64,000 nucleotides of DNA from an uncultured Bryobacteraceae bacterium (GCA_938027685.1 CALJAM010000006.1:62001-126000), one strand, 5' to 3'. Positions 43,053 to 51,788 are shown, counted from the first letter of the stretch. The notes: generated by a model from the sequence alone, not told the origin. Made by a program: numbers and translations.

Positions 43053-43896
43053 GGAACTCCATCTTCATCAGCTCCTGAAATTCGGGCAGTTCCCGCAGGC
43101 TGGCGAATTCCGGCTCCTCCATGAACTTCTGGCGGTCCTTGAATCCCTCCTCCAGCGCCTTGCGGATATAGATGAGGGCCCGCTCGTTCATGCCCGCCTG
43201 CGCATAAACCTTGGCCAGATAGTAGTGGAACCGGGCTCGTTCCTCGACGTTCCGCTCCTGCAGTAGCTGGCCGTAAGTGGAGCGATGCTCGAAAACGTCC
43301 GGGTCAAGCTCCAGGGCCTTGGCGTAAGCGATCGAAGCCTCCTTGTAGTTTCTGCGCGCGAAGTACGCGGTCCCCAGGTTACTGTAAATGGAAGCCGAAT
43401 TGGGACTGAACTTCAGCGCCTTCTTGTACTGGCCGATCGCGCGTCTATAACTCTTCTCCGCATAGTAAACCGTGCCGATATTGTTGATGGCCTCGGCATA
43501 ATTCGGATTCAGTTTTACGGCACGTTCGTAGTACCGTCGGGCCGTATCCAACTCCATTAACTGATGGTACGCGATGCCGATCTTGTTGAGAATGACCGCC
43601 AGCCGGCTGGCCGTTTGCTGATACGTACCGTCGTCCTTGCGCGGCTTGCGCGCGGGAAGTTTGGCGGCAAGCTCCTGCTCGACCTGACGGTAAGTTTCAA
43701 TGGCCTCGCGATACATCTTGCGGGCCATGTAAATATCAGCGCGTTTCTCCAGGGTCAACGGTTCCGAGGAGGACTGAGCGGTTGTGGGCGGATTTTGCGG
43801 CGGACCCGGATCACCGGGCGCAGCCTGGGGCGCCTGAGCCCCCGAAGCAAATATCGCCAACACCAGCAAGGGGAGGCACGGCAGTGCCCAGCGCAT
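43042..43896 (-). CDS. Exported TPR-repeat protein
   Basis: A 284-residue protein with a signal peptide ending near FASGAQA, a Pro/Gln-rich linker, then at least four consecutive TPR units: AVILNKIGIAYHQLMELDTARRYYERAVKLNPN, AEAINNIGTVYYAEKSYRRAIGQYKKALKFSPN, ASIYSNLGTAYFARRNYKEASIAYAKALELDPD, and a less regular one after it. ATG 43896 follows a very strong GGGAGGTGA; the track GTG 43902 lies within that site. It is coupled to the larger TPR gene and lies 43 bases after the penicillin-binding protein gene, suggesting an envelope-linked task. Confidence 0.85.
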   Translation of the reverse strand: MRWALPCLPLLVLAIFASGAQAPQAAPGDPGPPQNPPTTAQSSSEPLTLEKRADIYMARKMYREAIETYRQVEQELAAKLPARKPRKDDGTYQQTASRLAVILNKIGIAYHQLMELDTARRYYERAVKLNPNYAEAINNIGTVYYAEKSYRRAIGQYKKALKFSPNSASIYSNLGTAYFARRNYKEASIAYAKALELDPDVFEHRSTYGQLLQERNVEERARFHYYLAKVYAQAGMNERALIYIRKALEEGFKDRQKFMEEPEFASLRELPEFQELMKMEFRAL

Positions 43897-43938
43897 GGTC
43901 ACCTCCCTCGGCCCCCGGGCCGCAGGGGCCGGACGCTT

Positions 43939-46437
43939 TCATTTAAACACACTTAGCAGGCGACGAAAGAATCCTCTTTTCTCTTCCGGTGGGTGCTGGG
44001 GCGCGGCCGGCGGGGGGGCTTGGGGCTGCGGAGCAGCCTTGGCGACCCTGGCCGCCGGACGCTGCGGCCGCTCAGCAGGAGCCGGGGGTGCAGCCGGCGG
44101 TTGCGGAACCTCCCAAGACGCCACTTGCACTGCTCCGCCGTGCACCCGGCAGACGGTCGTCGGTTCGGTCCCTGAAATGAAGACCTCCACCCGCCGCAGG
44201 GGACAAGCCGGGGAGGCCAGTTGTCCAGTGGTGGGATCCACCTCAACGCTGACCACTCCGTCCGGCGGCTGAAATTCAGAAACGTTGCCGTAGTTCCGCA
44301 ACTGGGCCGCCCGCTTCATGAACTCGGTCCAGATGGGCAAGGCCGAGTGCGCACCCTCCAGATTGAGCTCGCGATTGTCATCGAACCCCACCCACACCAC
44401 GCAAATCAGCCGCGAAGTAAAGCCGGCGAACCAACCGTCATGAGAGGTGCCCGTCTTGCCCGCCGCGGGCAGCAGGAAACCCCTCGCTCGCACGCCCGCG
44501 CCCGTTCCGCTGCGCAGCACCTCTTCCATCAGGTTCACCATGATATAGGCCACGCGCGGATCCAGCACCGGACGCTGCACCGGCCGGTGCGTATGGATAA
44601 TGTTGCCCGCACGATCCCGCACCAGCGTGATCCAGTAAGGCTTCGAATAGATTCCCTGATTGGCGAACACCGTGTAGGCGCCTGCGATCTCGAGAGGCGT
44701 AACCTCATAGGCCCCGAGCGCGATGGCGGGTGTAGGCTGGATATGCAGATTCATGCCTGCACGTTCGGCGAGATCCTCGACCGCATGGTATCCCACCATT
44801 TCCGCCAGCTTCACGGTCGCGACGTTCATCGATTTGGCCAGCGCGTCGCGCAAGGTGACCTGCCCGTGGTACTCGTTCTTGTAGTTGCTGGGCGTGTAGG
44901 CGCGGTTGTCGTACCAGAACGTAGTCGGCTCGTCGGCGATCATGGTAACCGGCGTGATGATGGGAGGCATGCCCAGCACGGCTGTCTCCAACGCGGCGGC
45001 GTACACAAAGGGTTTGAAAGCGGAGCCTGGTTGGCGTCTCGCCAGCACCCGGTTCAACTGGCTGACACCGTAATTACGGCCGCCGATGAGCGCCTTCACC
45101 GCGCCGGTTTGCGGATCCAGCGCCACGAGCGCCACCTGCGGATCGGGCAGGTCGAGTTCCCGCCGGCGCCTCCGCCGGATGCGCTCGTCCACCTCCTGCA
45201 GGCCTACGCGGACAGCTTCGGCTGCCGCGCGCTGCAAGTTCATGTCGAGCGTGGTGTAGATGCGATAGGCCTCGTTCTGAAAGTCGTGCTCCTGGAACTG
45301 CCGGTTCAGTTCGTCGTTTACCAGGTCCACGAAATAGGGCGCATCGGTGGATTCCATCCCGGGCGGCGCCAGCTTCAGCGGAGTCCGGACCGCGTCGCGG
45401 TACTCCGCCTCGCTGATGAAACCGTTGTCACGCATCAGGGCCAGCACCACGTTGCGACGCTGCTTGGCGCGTTCGGGATTACGGTACGGATTGTAGTAGC
45501 TGGGACCGCGAACCATGCCCGCCAGCAGGGCCGCCTCGGGCAACGTCAGCTCTCGCACGTCCTTGCCCAAGTAAGCGGAAGCGGCTTCCCCGAAGCCGTG
45601 GATGTTGAAGCTGCCGTGCCGACCGAGCGGGATTTGGTTCACGTAATACTCGAAGATCTGCTCTTTGGAGAGCCGTTGCTCCAGGATCAGGGTGATGAGA
45701 ACCTCAGCTGCCTTGCGGCGCCACGTGCGCCGGTAATCCAGGAAGAAGCTGCGCGCCAGTTGCATACTGAGCGTGGAAGCTCCCTCCTGGATTCTCCGCT
45801 CCTTCAGATCGACGTAAGCCGCCTTCAAAACCCGAAGGGGGTCGAAACCCGCATGCTGGAAGAAGCGCTTGTCCTCGGCAGAAATGATCGCATCCACCAG
45901 GACCTTGGGCAGATCGGCAAAACGCACCAGCCGTCGCTTCTCGCGGTTACGGTCGGAGAGATTCGTGATCAGCTCGGGTTCCAACAGATACTCGGTCCGC
46001 GGCGTGTTGTCGCGCAAAGAAATGATCTCGACGACGCGTCCTTCGGCGAACTTGATGACGCCCGGTTCCTGGTCGAAATAGGAATCCGGCCCCGGGAAGA
46101 TCTCAACCGCGTCAGGCCGCTCGTGGTACCACCCCATGCGGCTCTGGCGCGATTCGCTGTATCCGCTGCGGCGCAGGTGGACCACGATTTCCTCGGGACC
46201 GACGGCGTCGCCCAGCCTCACCGCGCGCGGCGCCGCGAAGATCATCGAAGTGCTGGGGAACGGGCCGGACCGCAGCTTCCTGTCCACCAGCCGCGAGAAT
46301 TTCACGTAGTAGTAAGTGAAAAGCGAAAAGCCGGACAGCGCGCCGAGCAGCCCCACCGCCACCAACAGGCGCCCCAGCGGGTGCAGCAACAAACGTGCAG
46401 CCAGGGATCTGCGGGAAAACTGAATCCGCACCGCCAC
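43939..46437 (-). CDS. Class A penicillin-binding protein, bifunctional, PBP1B-like
   Basis: An 832-residue peptidoglycan synthase anchored by one N-terminal helix (about 22-44). A UB2H-like domain (STSMIFAAPRAVRLGDAV...VVHLRRSGYSESRQSRMGWYHERPDAVEIF, 62-115) precedes the GT51 glycosyltransferase (catalytic E188 in SAEDKRFFQHAGFDP; EGASTLSMQLARSFF). The transpeptidase has S472-AFK, S536-MN and K661-TGT. The C-terminus is a Pro/Gln/Ala-rich tail ending KRGFFRRLLSVFK. It is PBP1B-like by the UB2H region. The start codon is GTG. Confidence 0.95.
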   Translation of the reverse strand: MAVRIQFSRRSLAARLLLHPLGRLLVAVGLLGALSGFSLFTYYYVKFSRLVDRKLRSGPFPSTSMIFAAPRAVRLGDAVGPEEIVVHLRRSGYSESRQSRMGWYHERPDAVEIFPGPDSYFDQEPGVIKFAEGRVVEIISLRDNTPRTEYLLEPELITNLSDRNREKRRLVRFADLPKVLVDAIISAEDKRFFQHAGFDPLRVLKAAYVDLKERRIQEGASTLSMQLARSFFLDYRRTWRRKAAEVLITLILEQRLSKEQIFEYYVNQIPLGRHGSFNIHGFGEAASAYLGKDVRELTLPEAALLAGMVRGPSYYNPYRNPERAKQRRNVVLALMRDNGFISEAEYRDAVRTPLKLAPPGMESTDAPYFVDLVNDELNRQFQEHDFQNEAYRIYTTLDMNLQRAAAEAVRVGLQEVDERIRRRRRRELDLPDPQVALVALDPQTGAVKALIGGRNYGVSQLNRVLARRQPGSAFKPFVYAAALETAVLGMPPIITPVTMIADEPTTFWYDNRAYTPSNYKNEYHGQVTLRDALAKSMNVATVKLAEMVGYHAVEDLAERAGMNLHIQPTPAIALGAYEVTPLEIAGAYTVFANQGIYSKPYWITLVRDRAGNIIHTHRPVQRPVLDPRVAYIMVNLMEEVLRSGTGAGVRARGFLLPAAGKTGTSHDGWFAGFTSRLICVVWVGFDDNRELNLEGAHSALPIWTEFMKRAAQLRNYGNVSEFQPPDGVVSVEVDPTTGQLASPACPLRRVEVFISGTEPTTVCRVHGGAVQVASWEVPQPPAAPPAPAERPQRPAARVAKAAPQPQAPPPAAPQHPPEEKRGFFRRLLSVFK

Positions 46438-46517
46438 GACAGTGCGCGCGCCTCCCTAGTTTATTCTCGCACGAGAGTGAAACGCGGACGCCTCTTTTTG
46501 ATCAAGCTCCGTCCGCC

Positions 46518-46859
46518 TCACGGGCTGCTCGCGCGGGGCCGGAAGTGTAGGTCCACGGTGTAAAAGGCGAAGTTGACCGGCGCCACGTAGCGAACTTCCA
46601 CCTCGAGCCGCCCGCCCGCGCGCTCCAGGCGCACTTGGTCGCTGCGCACAGGCAAACTCAGCTCGGCCGCGCGGTTCACCAACTGCGCACGCACCCATTC
46701 ATCGGCCCGCCCCCTGTGTTCCGGATGCGCAGCCACTTCGGCCACAAAACGGCCGAAACGCCACGCCTTCCAGTAAACAGGGGCCAACTGTGCACACACC
46801 ACGGCCGCCGCCGCGAGCACGAGTACCCCGGCCGCCCTCCGTACGGCCTTCGCGCTCAT
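46518..46859 (-). CDS. Small membrane-anchored protein of unknown function
   Basis: A 113-residue protein with one N-terminal hydrophobic helix (AAGVLVLAAAAVVCAQLAPVYW, about 8-29) and a periplasmic part of alternating character (VNRAAELSLPVRSDQVRLERAGGRLEVEVRYVAPVNFAFYTVDLHFRP). It resembles DUF4845-like small anchored proteins in outline, but I cannot confirm a family. ATG 46859 overlaps the stop of the upstream gene by four bases; the track start 46916 overlaps it much more. It lies 80 bases before the penicillin-binding protein gene. Confidence 0.65.
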   Translation of the reverse strand: MSAKAVRRAAGVLVLAAAAVVCAQLAPVYWKAWRFGRFVAEVAAHPEHRGRADEWVRAQLVNRAAELSLPVRSDQVRLERAGGRLEVEVRYVAPVNFAFYTVDLHFRPRASSP

Positions 46860-47293
46860 CGGCGGGCCTCCTCGACGGATGTCAGCTCTTCCCAGATGTC
46901 TCCGTGAGCACGCCAATCCGCATGCTCAGGGCCTGCGATCTGCACTTCGGGCACTTCCAACGTCCCGTGCCCGTATGGGCAAATGTACTCGATGCGCGGT
47001 CGTCCGAATTGCAGCATGCTGCTCCAGGAGCCGGTCTCCACCGGCATGCGCAACCGCCGCAGGCATACACGGCAGCGATAGCGTTGGTCCAGCCAGGCAA
47101 GGTACAGCAAGCCACAGCCGACCAGGAAACAGGCGCCGGCCGCCAGCGTCCAGACCAGATCCCTCCCGAACGGTTGGCCGATGTACAGGAACGGGCGAGG
47201 CGGCGGCAGCAGCGACTTCACCAGCGGCCATAGACCGCGCATGGCCAGCGCGATCAGGGCCACCTTTACGCCCATGAAACCCCAGTACTTCAT
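46856..47293 (-). CDS. Membrane protein with C-terminal zinc-ribbon-like segment
   Basis: A 145-residue protein with two hydrophobic helices (FMGVKVALIALAMRGLWPLV and LVWTLAAGACFLVGCGLLYLAWL) and a cytoplasmic C-terminal part with CRVC ... CPYGHG, spaced about 32 residues apart like a treble-clef or zinc ribbon. No family is recognised. ATG 47293 (MKYWGFMG) or ATG 47302 may be used. It follows the proline dehydrogenase gene after 46 bases on the same strand and is coupled to the next small membrane protein. Confidence 0.65.
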   Translation of the reverse strand: MKYWGFMGVKVALIALAMRGLWPLVKSLLPPPRPFLYIGQPFGRDLVWTLAAGACFLVGCGLLYLAWLDQRYRCRVCLRRLRMPVETGSWSSMLQFGRPRIEYICPYGHGTLEVPEVQIAGPEHADWRAHGDIWEELTSVEEARR

Positions 47294-47339
47294 CCCTTTC
47301 ACTGTGAAGACGCCGCTGGCAGGGCCGGGGTTCCCGGCT

Positions 47340-48254
47340 CTACCGCCGAAAAAGATTCTTCAACAGCAGAAGCAGGTTGGCAGGGTGCTCGGCCAGTCGG
47401 CGCATGAAGTAGGGATACCAGGCTTCGCCGTAGGGCACATAAAGCCGCAAGCGCAAACCGTCCTCCAGGAAGCTGCGCTCCAGGTCGCGCCGCACGCCGT
47501 AAAGCATCTGAAACTCGTAGCGGGACGCAGGGATGCCCGCCTCCCGCGCGTATTCGCGGATCCGGCGGATGAGAAACTCATCGTGGGTCGCAAAACCCGG
47601 GTAGACGCCACGGTCCAGCAAGATCCTGGCCAGCCTCAAGAAGTTTCCCCGGATCTCGGCTCGGGTCTGATACGCCACCGAGGCCGGCTCGCGGTATGCG
47701 CCCTTGCAAAGCCGCACCGGAATGCCGCGCTCGCACAACATCGCCAGGTCGTCATAGCTCCGCTTCAAATAAGCCTGGATCACGCCGCGCACGTTCCCGT
47801 GGGCTTCGTGCATGCGGACCACGAGGGCCAGTGTGCGGTCGACGTAACCCAGCGATTCCATATCCACCTCGACCGAAGTCGGCACGGACGCTGCACGACG
47901 CACTACGGACTCCACGCTGTCGTAGCAGAGCCTCTCGGAGAATCCCAGCCCGAACTGGCTCAGCTTAAGCGACACCGTGGAGCGCAGCCCCAGTCGCTCG
48001 ATACTGTCCAGCAACGCGTGATACGCCTTGCTAGCGGCCTCGACCTCCGCGACCGAAGTCACCTCTTCGCCCAGACAATCCAGCGTCACTAGCAACCCGA
48101 CGCCGTTCAGTCGCCGGCAGACGGCAATGGCATCCTCCAGATGCAGTCCGGCGATGAAGCGCCCGGTCAGCCGACGGGCCAGGGCGGAGGTCTCGACCCA
48201 ACGCCTAAGTGTTCGATTTCGCGAAAGAAACAGGAGGGCCGTGCGCAAGAGCAT
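47340..48254 (-). CDS. putA-like: Proline dehydrogenase
   Basis: A monofunctional proline dehydrogenase of 304 residues that oxidises proline to pyrroline-5-carboxylate with FAD. The PRODH barrel motifs are present: VSLKLSQFGLG, VEVDMESLGYVDRTLALV, VIQAYLKRSYDDL, VRLCKGAYREP, FATHDEFLI, EFQMLYGVRRDLE, and the C-terminal LRLYVPYGEAWYPYFMRRLAE, which carries the substrate-binding RR pair. The P5C dehydrogenase partner is not in the window. The start is ATG 48254; the shared upstream gap is with the divergent secreted-protein gene. Confidence 0.92.
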   Translation of the reverse strand: MLLRTALLFLSRNRTLRRWVETSALARRLTGRFIAGLHLEDAIAVCRRLNGVGLLVTLDCLGEEVTSVAEVEAASKAYHALLDSIERLGLRSTVSLKLSQFGLGFSERLCYDSVESVVRRAASVPTSVEVDMESLGYVDRTLALVVRMHEAHGNVRGVIQAYLKRSYDDLAMLCERGIPVRLCKGAYREPASVAYQTRAEIRGNFLRLARILLDRGVYPGFATHDEFLIRRIREYAREAGIPASRYEFQMLYGVRRDLERSFLEDGLRLRLYVPYGEAWYPYFMRRLAEHPANLLLLLKNLFRR

Positions 48255-48327
48255 TGTTTCGCCCCGCCCTTTCCCACACTACCGCAACCCTACGCCCGGC
48301 GTCGGATCGGCAGCAGGCCGCCTGTGG

Positions 48328-48333
48328 TAAAGT
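48328..48333 (+). promoter_or_regulatory. -10-like box of the small secreted protein gene
   Basis: TAAAGT lies 38 bases before ATG 48372. No clear -35 box. AGGAGCAGCC precedes the start codon as a ribosome binding site. Confidence 0.35.
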
Positions 48334-48371
48334 TAAGGGGTCGTAGCCAGCACACCAGCAGGAGCAGCCTC

Positions 48372-48833
48372 ATGAGGAAAATCATCGCGCTCGCAGGCCT
48401 GATCGTCACGTCAGCATGGATCGCATTCGCCCAGAGCAAGCCGGACTTTTCCGGCACCTGGAAGCTGAATATCGCCAAGAGCAACTTCGGCGCTCTGCCG
48501 GCCCCGGATTCGGCCACCTTGAAGATCGAGCACAACGATCCAGCCTTCAAGATGATCTCCGTCACGGTGACCAGCTCGGGTGAGCGATCTTACGAGCTGG
48601 CGTTCACCACCGACGGTAAGGAATGCACGAACTGGGTCGGCAACGTGGAAGTCAAGAGCGTGCTGCGGTGGGAGGGCACCACGCTGGTCATGGAGCACAA
48701 GGCAGCCGGCGGCGAAGTGACGCTCAAGGATCAATGGGTGCTTTCTGAAGACGGCAAGACGCTGACCCTGACCCGTCACTGGTCGGGATCGCAAGGCGAG
48801 ACGACGCAGACGCTGGTGCACGAGAAGCAGTAG
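48372..48833 (+). CDS. Small secreted lipocalin-like protein
   Basis: A 153-residue exported protein with a clear signal peptide (MRKIIALAGLIVTSAWIAFAQ). The mature part begins KPDFSGTWKLNIAKSNFGALPAPDSATLKIEHND and ends DQWVLSEDGKTLTLTRHWSGSQGETTQTLVHEK, a pattern of short beta strands common in abundant acidobacterial secreted proteins of unknown function. The SGTWKL opening resembles lipocalin-like folds. The track start at 48141 runs through the divergent promoter region; ATG 48372 with AGGAG upstream is correct. Confidence 0.8.
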   Translation: MRKIIALAGLIVTSAWIAFAQSKPDFSGTWKLNIAKSNFGALPAPDSATLKIEHNDPAFKMISVTVTSSGERSYELAFTTDGKECTNWVGNVEVKSVLRWEGTTLVMEHKAAGGEVTLKDQWVLSEDGKTLTLTRHWSGSQGETTQTLVHEKQ

Positions 48834-48925
48834 GGGCAGGCCAGGCTCGCCGCCGGTGCGGCCGATGGCGTAAGTCCCGCAGTCTTCGCGGCTTGCGGAA
48901 GTGGAAAATTTGTGGAATTTTCTCC

Positions 48926-48954
48926 TTGACCGGCGCGCGTCCTCGCCGTATAAA
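48926..48954 (+). promoter_or_regulatory. Consensus promoter of the receiver-domain gene
   Basis: TTGACC (48926-48931) and TATAAA (48949-48954) are separated by exactly 17 bases. The predicted start point falls in or next to the palindrome GTACTAGTAC at 48961-48970. This is one of the two best promoters in the window. Confidence 0.75.
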
Positions 48955-48960
48955 AAGGCT

Positions 48961-49098
48961 GTACTAGTACCCCCGGAGTAGGAGCGGACGTTGCTCTGAC
49001 CGAGCGGAGTGGGGGAGCCGGCGGGCTGCCGGGAACCCGCCGGCGGCCTGAAACGTCAACGAATCAACGCACAGGGGAGCCACGGGAGGCAAGCAGAT
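48961..49098 (+). promoter_or_regulatory. Structured 5' leader with palindrome and GC hairpin
   Basis: About 138 bases of predicted leader precede ATG 49099. It begins with the perfect 10-base palindrome GTACTAGTAC (48961-48970), a possible operator. It contains GCCGGCGGG (49017-49025) and CCCGCCGGC (49036-49044), a perfect 9-bp stem with a 10-base loop. Between them GAGC, GCTC and a second GAGC could form alternative short stems. I do not recognise a known riboswitch class. GGGAGG just before the start codon is the ribosome binding site. Confidence 0.5.
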
Positions 49099-49617
49099 AT
49101 GCCGGATATCACCGGATCCGCCGCAGCGAGCCCAATCCGTTCAGAGACCGGCCGGGAGGCCATCTTGCTGGTCAGCCCGGCCCCCGAAGACCACGCCTTC
49201 CTCGTGCCATTGCTCAGCGCGACGGGACGCAAGACGTACTCGGCTCGCACCTATCGGGATGCGGTGACGGTGTTGTGCCGGGACCGCATCGCCGTCGTGT
49301 TGTGCGAGCGGGATCTCCCTGATGGCAAATGGAAAGATCTGCTCAGCCAGGTGGCGCCTCTGTCGGACCCGCCGTGCCTCATCGTCACCTCGCGTGTGGC
49401 GGACGAGCACCTTTGGGCGGAGGTGCTGAACCTGGGAGGTTACGACGTGTTGGCCAAGCCCTTTGACGCGCAGGAGGTCAGGCGCGTCGTGACGCTGGCC
49501 TGCGAGTATTGGGCCCGGCAGCACGGCGCTGTAGTGCCCGGCGCTTCGTGGGCGAAACCCCGGGGCCGGGCCGAAGGCATCCCGACGCAAGTCTTCAAAG
49601 CGTCCGCGGGCGGGTGA
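49099..49617 (+). CDS. Degenerate response-regulator receiver domain protein
   Basis: A 172-residue protein with a single receiver-like domain and no output domain. The fold pattern is clear: AILLVSPAPEDHAFLVPLL, DRIAVVLCERDLPDGKWKDLL, PPCLIVTSRVADEHLWAEVLNLGGYDVLAKPFDAQEVRRVV. The phospho-acceptor position in CERDLPDG is Glu (E70), not Asp, and the usual acidic pair after strand 1 reads SP. Lys 120 (LAKPF) is kept. It may work without phosphorylation as a protein-protein module. ATG 49099 follows GGGAGGCAAGCAG. Confidence 0.82.
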   Translation: MPDITGSAAASPIRSETGREAILLVSPAPEDHAFLVPLLSATGRKTYSARTYRDAVTVLCRDRIAVVLCERDLPDGKWKDLLSQVAPLSDPPCLIVTSRVADEHLWAEVLNLGGYDVLAKPFDAQEVRRVVTLACEYWARQHGAVVPGASWAKPRGRAEGIPTQVFKASAGG

Positions 49618-49648
49618 CCGCGGACCGCTGAGGCCTGGGTGACTGTGT

Positions 49649-49654
49649 GACAAT
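49649..49654 (+). promoter_or_regulatory. -10-like box of the glycosyltransferase gene
   Basis: GACAAT lies 12 bases before GTG 49667, with GGGTAGGGG between. Tentative. Confidence 0.35.
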
Positions 49655-49666
49655 GCACGGGTAGGG

Positions 49667-50851
49667 GTGCGTGTCCATTTCGTGCTTTTTGACGCCGGGG
49701 GCGGTCACCGAGCGGCAGCCACCGCACTGCAGGTAGCGATTCGCAGTCAGCAACGCCCCTGGGAGATCCGCATCTGGAATCTCCAAGATCTGCTGGATCC
49801 CCTCGATCCGGCTCGCAAGCTGCTGGGCATCCGCCTGCAAGATCTTTATAACTTGATCCTCAAGCAGAACTGGACGCTGGGCGCACGCTACCTGCTGCGC
49901 GTAATGCATGCACTGATCCGTCTGTATCATGCTCCCATGGTGCGCCGTCTGGAGAGCCACTTTCGTCGCGAGAAACCCGATCTGGTCGTCTCGCTGATCC
50001 CCCACTTCAACAGACCCATCTTCGACGGCCTACGCCGGGCGCACGACGACGTGCCTTACGTCACGCTGCTCACCGACCTGGCCGACTACCCGCCGCACTT
50101 TTGGATCGAACGTCAGCCGCAGTACTTCATTTGCGGCTCGGAACGAGCCGCGCAGCAGGCGCTTGCGCTGGGGCACCCGCCGCATGCCGTGTTCCGAGTC
50201 TCAGGCATGGTTCTCCATCCGCGCTTTTACGAGGTCGCGGAGGTGGACCGGGCTGGGGCGCGGCGGAGTCTCGGCCTCGACGTCGGCCTGCCCACCGGCC
50301 TGGTGCTCTTTGGAGGCCACGGCTCCCGGGTGATGCGCCGGATCGTCGCTGAGCTGGATCGCTCCGGCCTACCGCTGCAACTGCTCGTCATCTGCGGCCA
50401 CAACCGGCAGCTGCTCGACTCCATACGCCGCATGCGTACGCGCATGCCGGTGCACGTGACCGGCTTCACTCACGACGTGCCCGGTTACATGAGATTGGCG
50501 GACTTCTTCATTGGTAAGCCGGGCCCCGGCTCCATCAGCGAGGCCCTGGCCATGAAGCTGCCCGTACTTGTGGCTTCGAACGCCTGGACGCTGCCTCACG
50601 AGCGCTATAACGCGGAATGGATCCGCCAGCAGGGCGTCGGCCTGGTGGTGCCCAGCTATCGGCGCATCGCAGAAGGCGTGGCGGAGCTGCTATCGAACGG
50701 CAATCTGGAGCGCTTTCGGGCGCGCGCCGCGGCGATCGAGAATCGCGCTGTTTTTGAAGTGCCCGAGATCTTGGCCGAAATCGTCCGTCGCGGTCCCCTG
50801 TCCGCCTCGCCCTTGCCAGCCGCCCATCTTCGAACCTCAGGCCGACTCTAG
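49667..50851 (+). CDS. GT28-type glycosyltransferase (MGDG synthase/UgtP-like)
   Basis: A 394-residue GT-B glycosyltransferase similar to diacylglycerol glucosyl/galactosyltransferases. The N-terminal acceptor domain has VLFDAGGGHRAAATAL and LVVSLIPHFNRPIFDGL. The C-terminal donor domain has VLFGGHGSRVMRRIV and the sugar-nucleotide motif FFIGKPGPGSISEALAMKLPVLV, which is typical of this group. It may make a glycolipid in the inner membrane; the sugar is unknown. It starts with GTG 49 bases after the receiver gene and lies upstream of motA and motB. Confidence 0.85.
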   Translation: MRVHFVLFDAGGGHRAAATALQVAIRSQQRPWEIRIWNLQDLLDPLDPARKLLGIRLQDLYNLILKQNWTLGARYLLRVMHALIRLYHAPMVRRLESHFRREKPDLVVSLIPHFNRPIFDGLRRAHDDVPYVTLLTDLADYPPHFWIERQPQYFICGSERAAQQALALGHPPHAVFRVSGMVLHPRFYEVAEVDRAGARRSLGLDVGLPTGLVLFGGHGSRVMRRIVAELDRSGLPLQLLVICGHNRQLLDSIRRMRTRMPVHVTGFTHDVPGYMRLADFFIGKPGPGSISEALAMKLPVLVASNAWTLPHERYNAEWIRQQGVGLVVPSYRRIAEGVAELLSNGNLERFRARAAAIENRAVFEVPEILAEIVRRGPLSASPLPAAHLRTSGRL

Positions 50852-50912
50852 CCTCTGCGCCGCGCGCCGATAAGTGGACCAGGGGCGTCAAAGCCCGCCG
50901 GGAACGCAACCT

Positions 50913-51788
50913 ATGTTCGTGATCCTGGGTCTGGTGATTGTGCTGGCCGCCGTGGTGGGCGGTTATCTCCTGGAACATGGAAAGCTGCTCGTGCTTTACC
51001 AGCCGGCCGAGTTCGTCATCATCGGCGGCGCGGCCTTGGGGACGCTGGTGGCGGCCAATCCTCCCGCGGTCACCATGGGAATTTTCAAGGGCCTGCTCAA
51101 CCTGATCAAAGGCAGTCCGTACACGAAAGCGTTTTATCTGGAAACCCTGAAGATGCTTAGCGATCTGTTCAATCATGCGCGCAAAAATGGACTGGCCCGG
51201 CTGGAGCAGGACGTGGAGGAGCCCGCTAAAAGCCCGGTCTTCTCCAAGTACCCGAAGTTACTCCGCGATCATCATGCGCTGAGCTTCGTCTGCGACACGC
51301 TGCGCGTCCTGGTGGCGGGCGGCGTGCAGACGCACGATCTCGATCAGATGATGGAGCTGGATCTGGAAGTGCACCATCACGGCTCCACACAGCCGGTGGC
51401 CGCCCTGACCACGGTGGCCGACTCGCTGCCCGGCTTAGGCATCGTAGCGGCCGTGCTGGGCGTGGTCATCACCATGGGCGCTATGGGCGGTCCGCCGGAG
51501 GAGATCGGCCACAAGGTCGCTGCCGCGCTCGTGGGAACCTTCCTGGGCGTGTTAATGTGCTACGGCTTCGTGGGGCCCGTGGCCGCGCACATGCACAAAT
51601 TGGCCGACGCTGAGGCACAGTACTACAACGTTCTGCGCGCGGGCTTGACGGCTTTTGCCAAGGGCGTGCCGCCGCTGATCGCCGTCGAGTTCGCCCGCCG
51701 CACGGTGCCCGCCCATCTGCGGCCGACCTTCAAGGAAATGGAGAACGCTTTCCGCGGCGCCAAAGCCGCCACCGGAGCCGCCGCATGA
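50913..51788 (+). CDS. motA: Flagellar motor stator protein MotA
   Basis: The proton-channel stator subunit MotA, 291 residues with four transmembrane helices: MFVILGLVIVLAAVVGGYLLEHG, PAEFVIIGGAALGTLVAANP, and the C-terminal pair (LPGLGIVAAVLGVVITMGAMGGPPEEIGHKVAAALVGTFLGVLMCYGFVGPVA). The cytoplasmic loop between helices 2 and 3 is of normal length. ATG 50913 begins right at helix 1; the track start 50874 adds a non-conserved leader. Its stop overlaps the motB start by four bases. No other flagellar gene is in the window. Confidence 0.92.
   Translation: MFVILGLVIVLAAVVGGYLLEHGKLLVLYQPAEFVIIGGAALGTLVAANPPAVTMGIFKGLLNLIKGSPYTKAFYLETLKMLSDLFNHARKNGLARLEQDVEEPAKSPVFSKYPKLLRDHHALSFVCDTLRVLVAGGVQTHDLDQMMELDLEVHHHGSTQPVAALTTVADSLPGLGIVAAVLGVVITMGAMGGPPEEIGHKVAAALVGTFLGVLMCYGFVGPVAAHMHKLADAEAQYYNVLRAGLTAFAKGVPPLIAVEFARRTVPAHLRPTFKEMENAFRGAKAATGAAA

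Noticed and set aside
44221-46563. 780-residue plus-strand ORF
   Set aside because: Antisense shadow of the penicillin-binding protein gene, which has all catalytic motifs.
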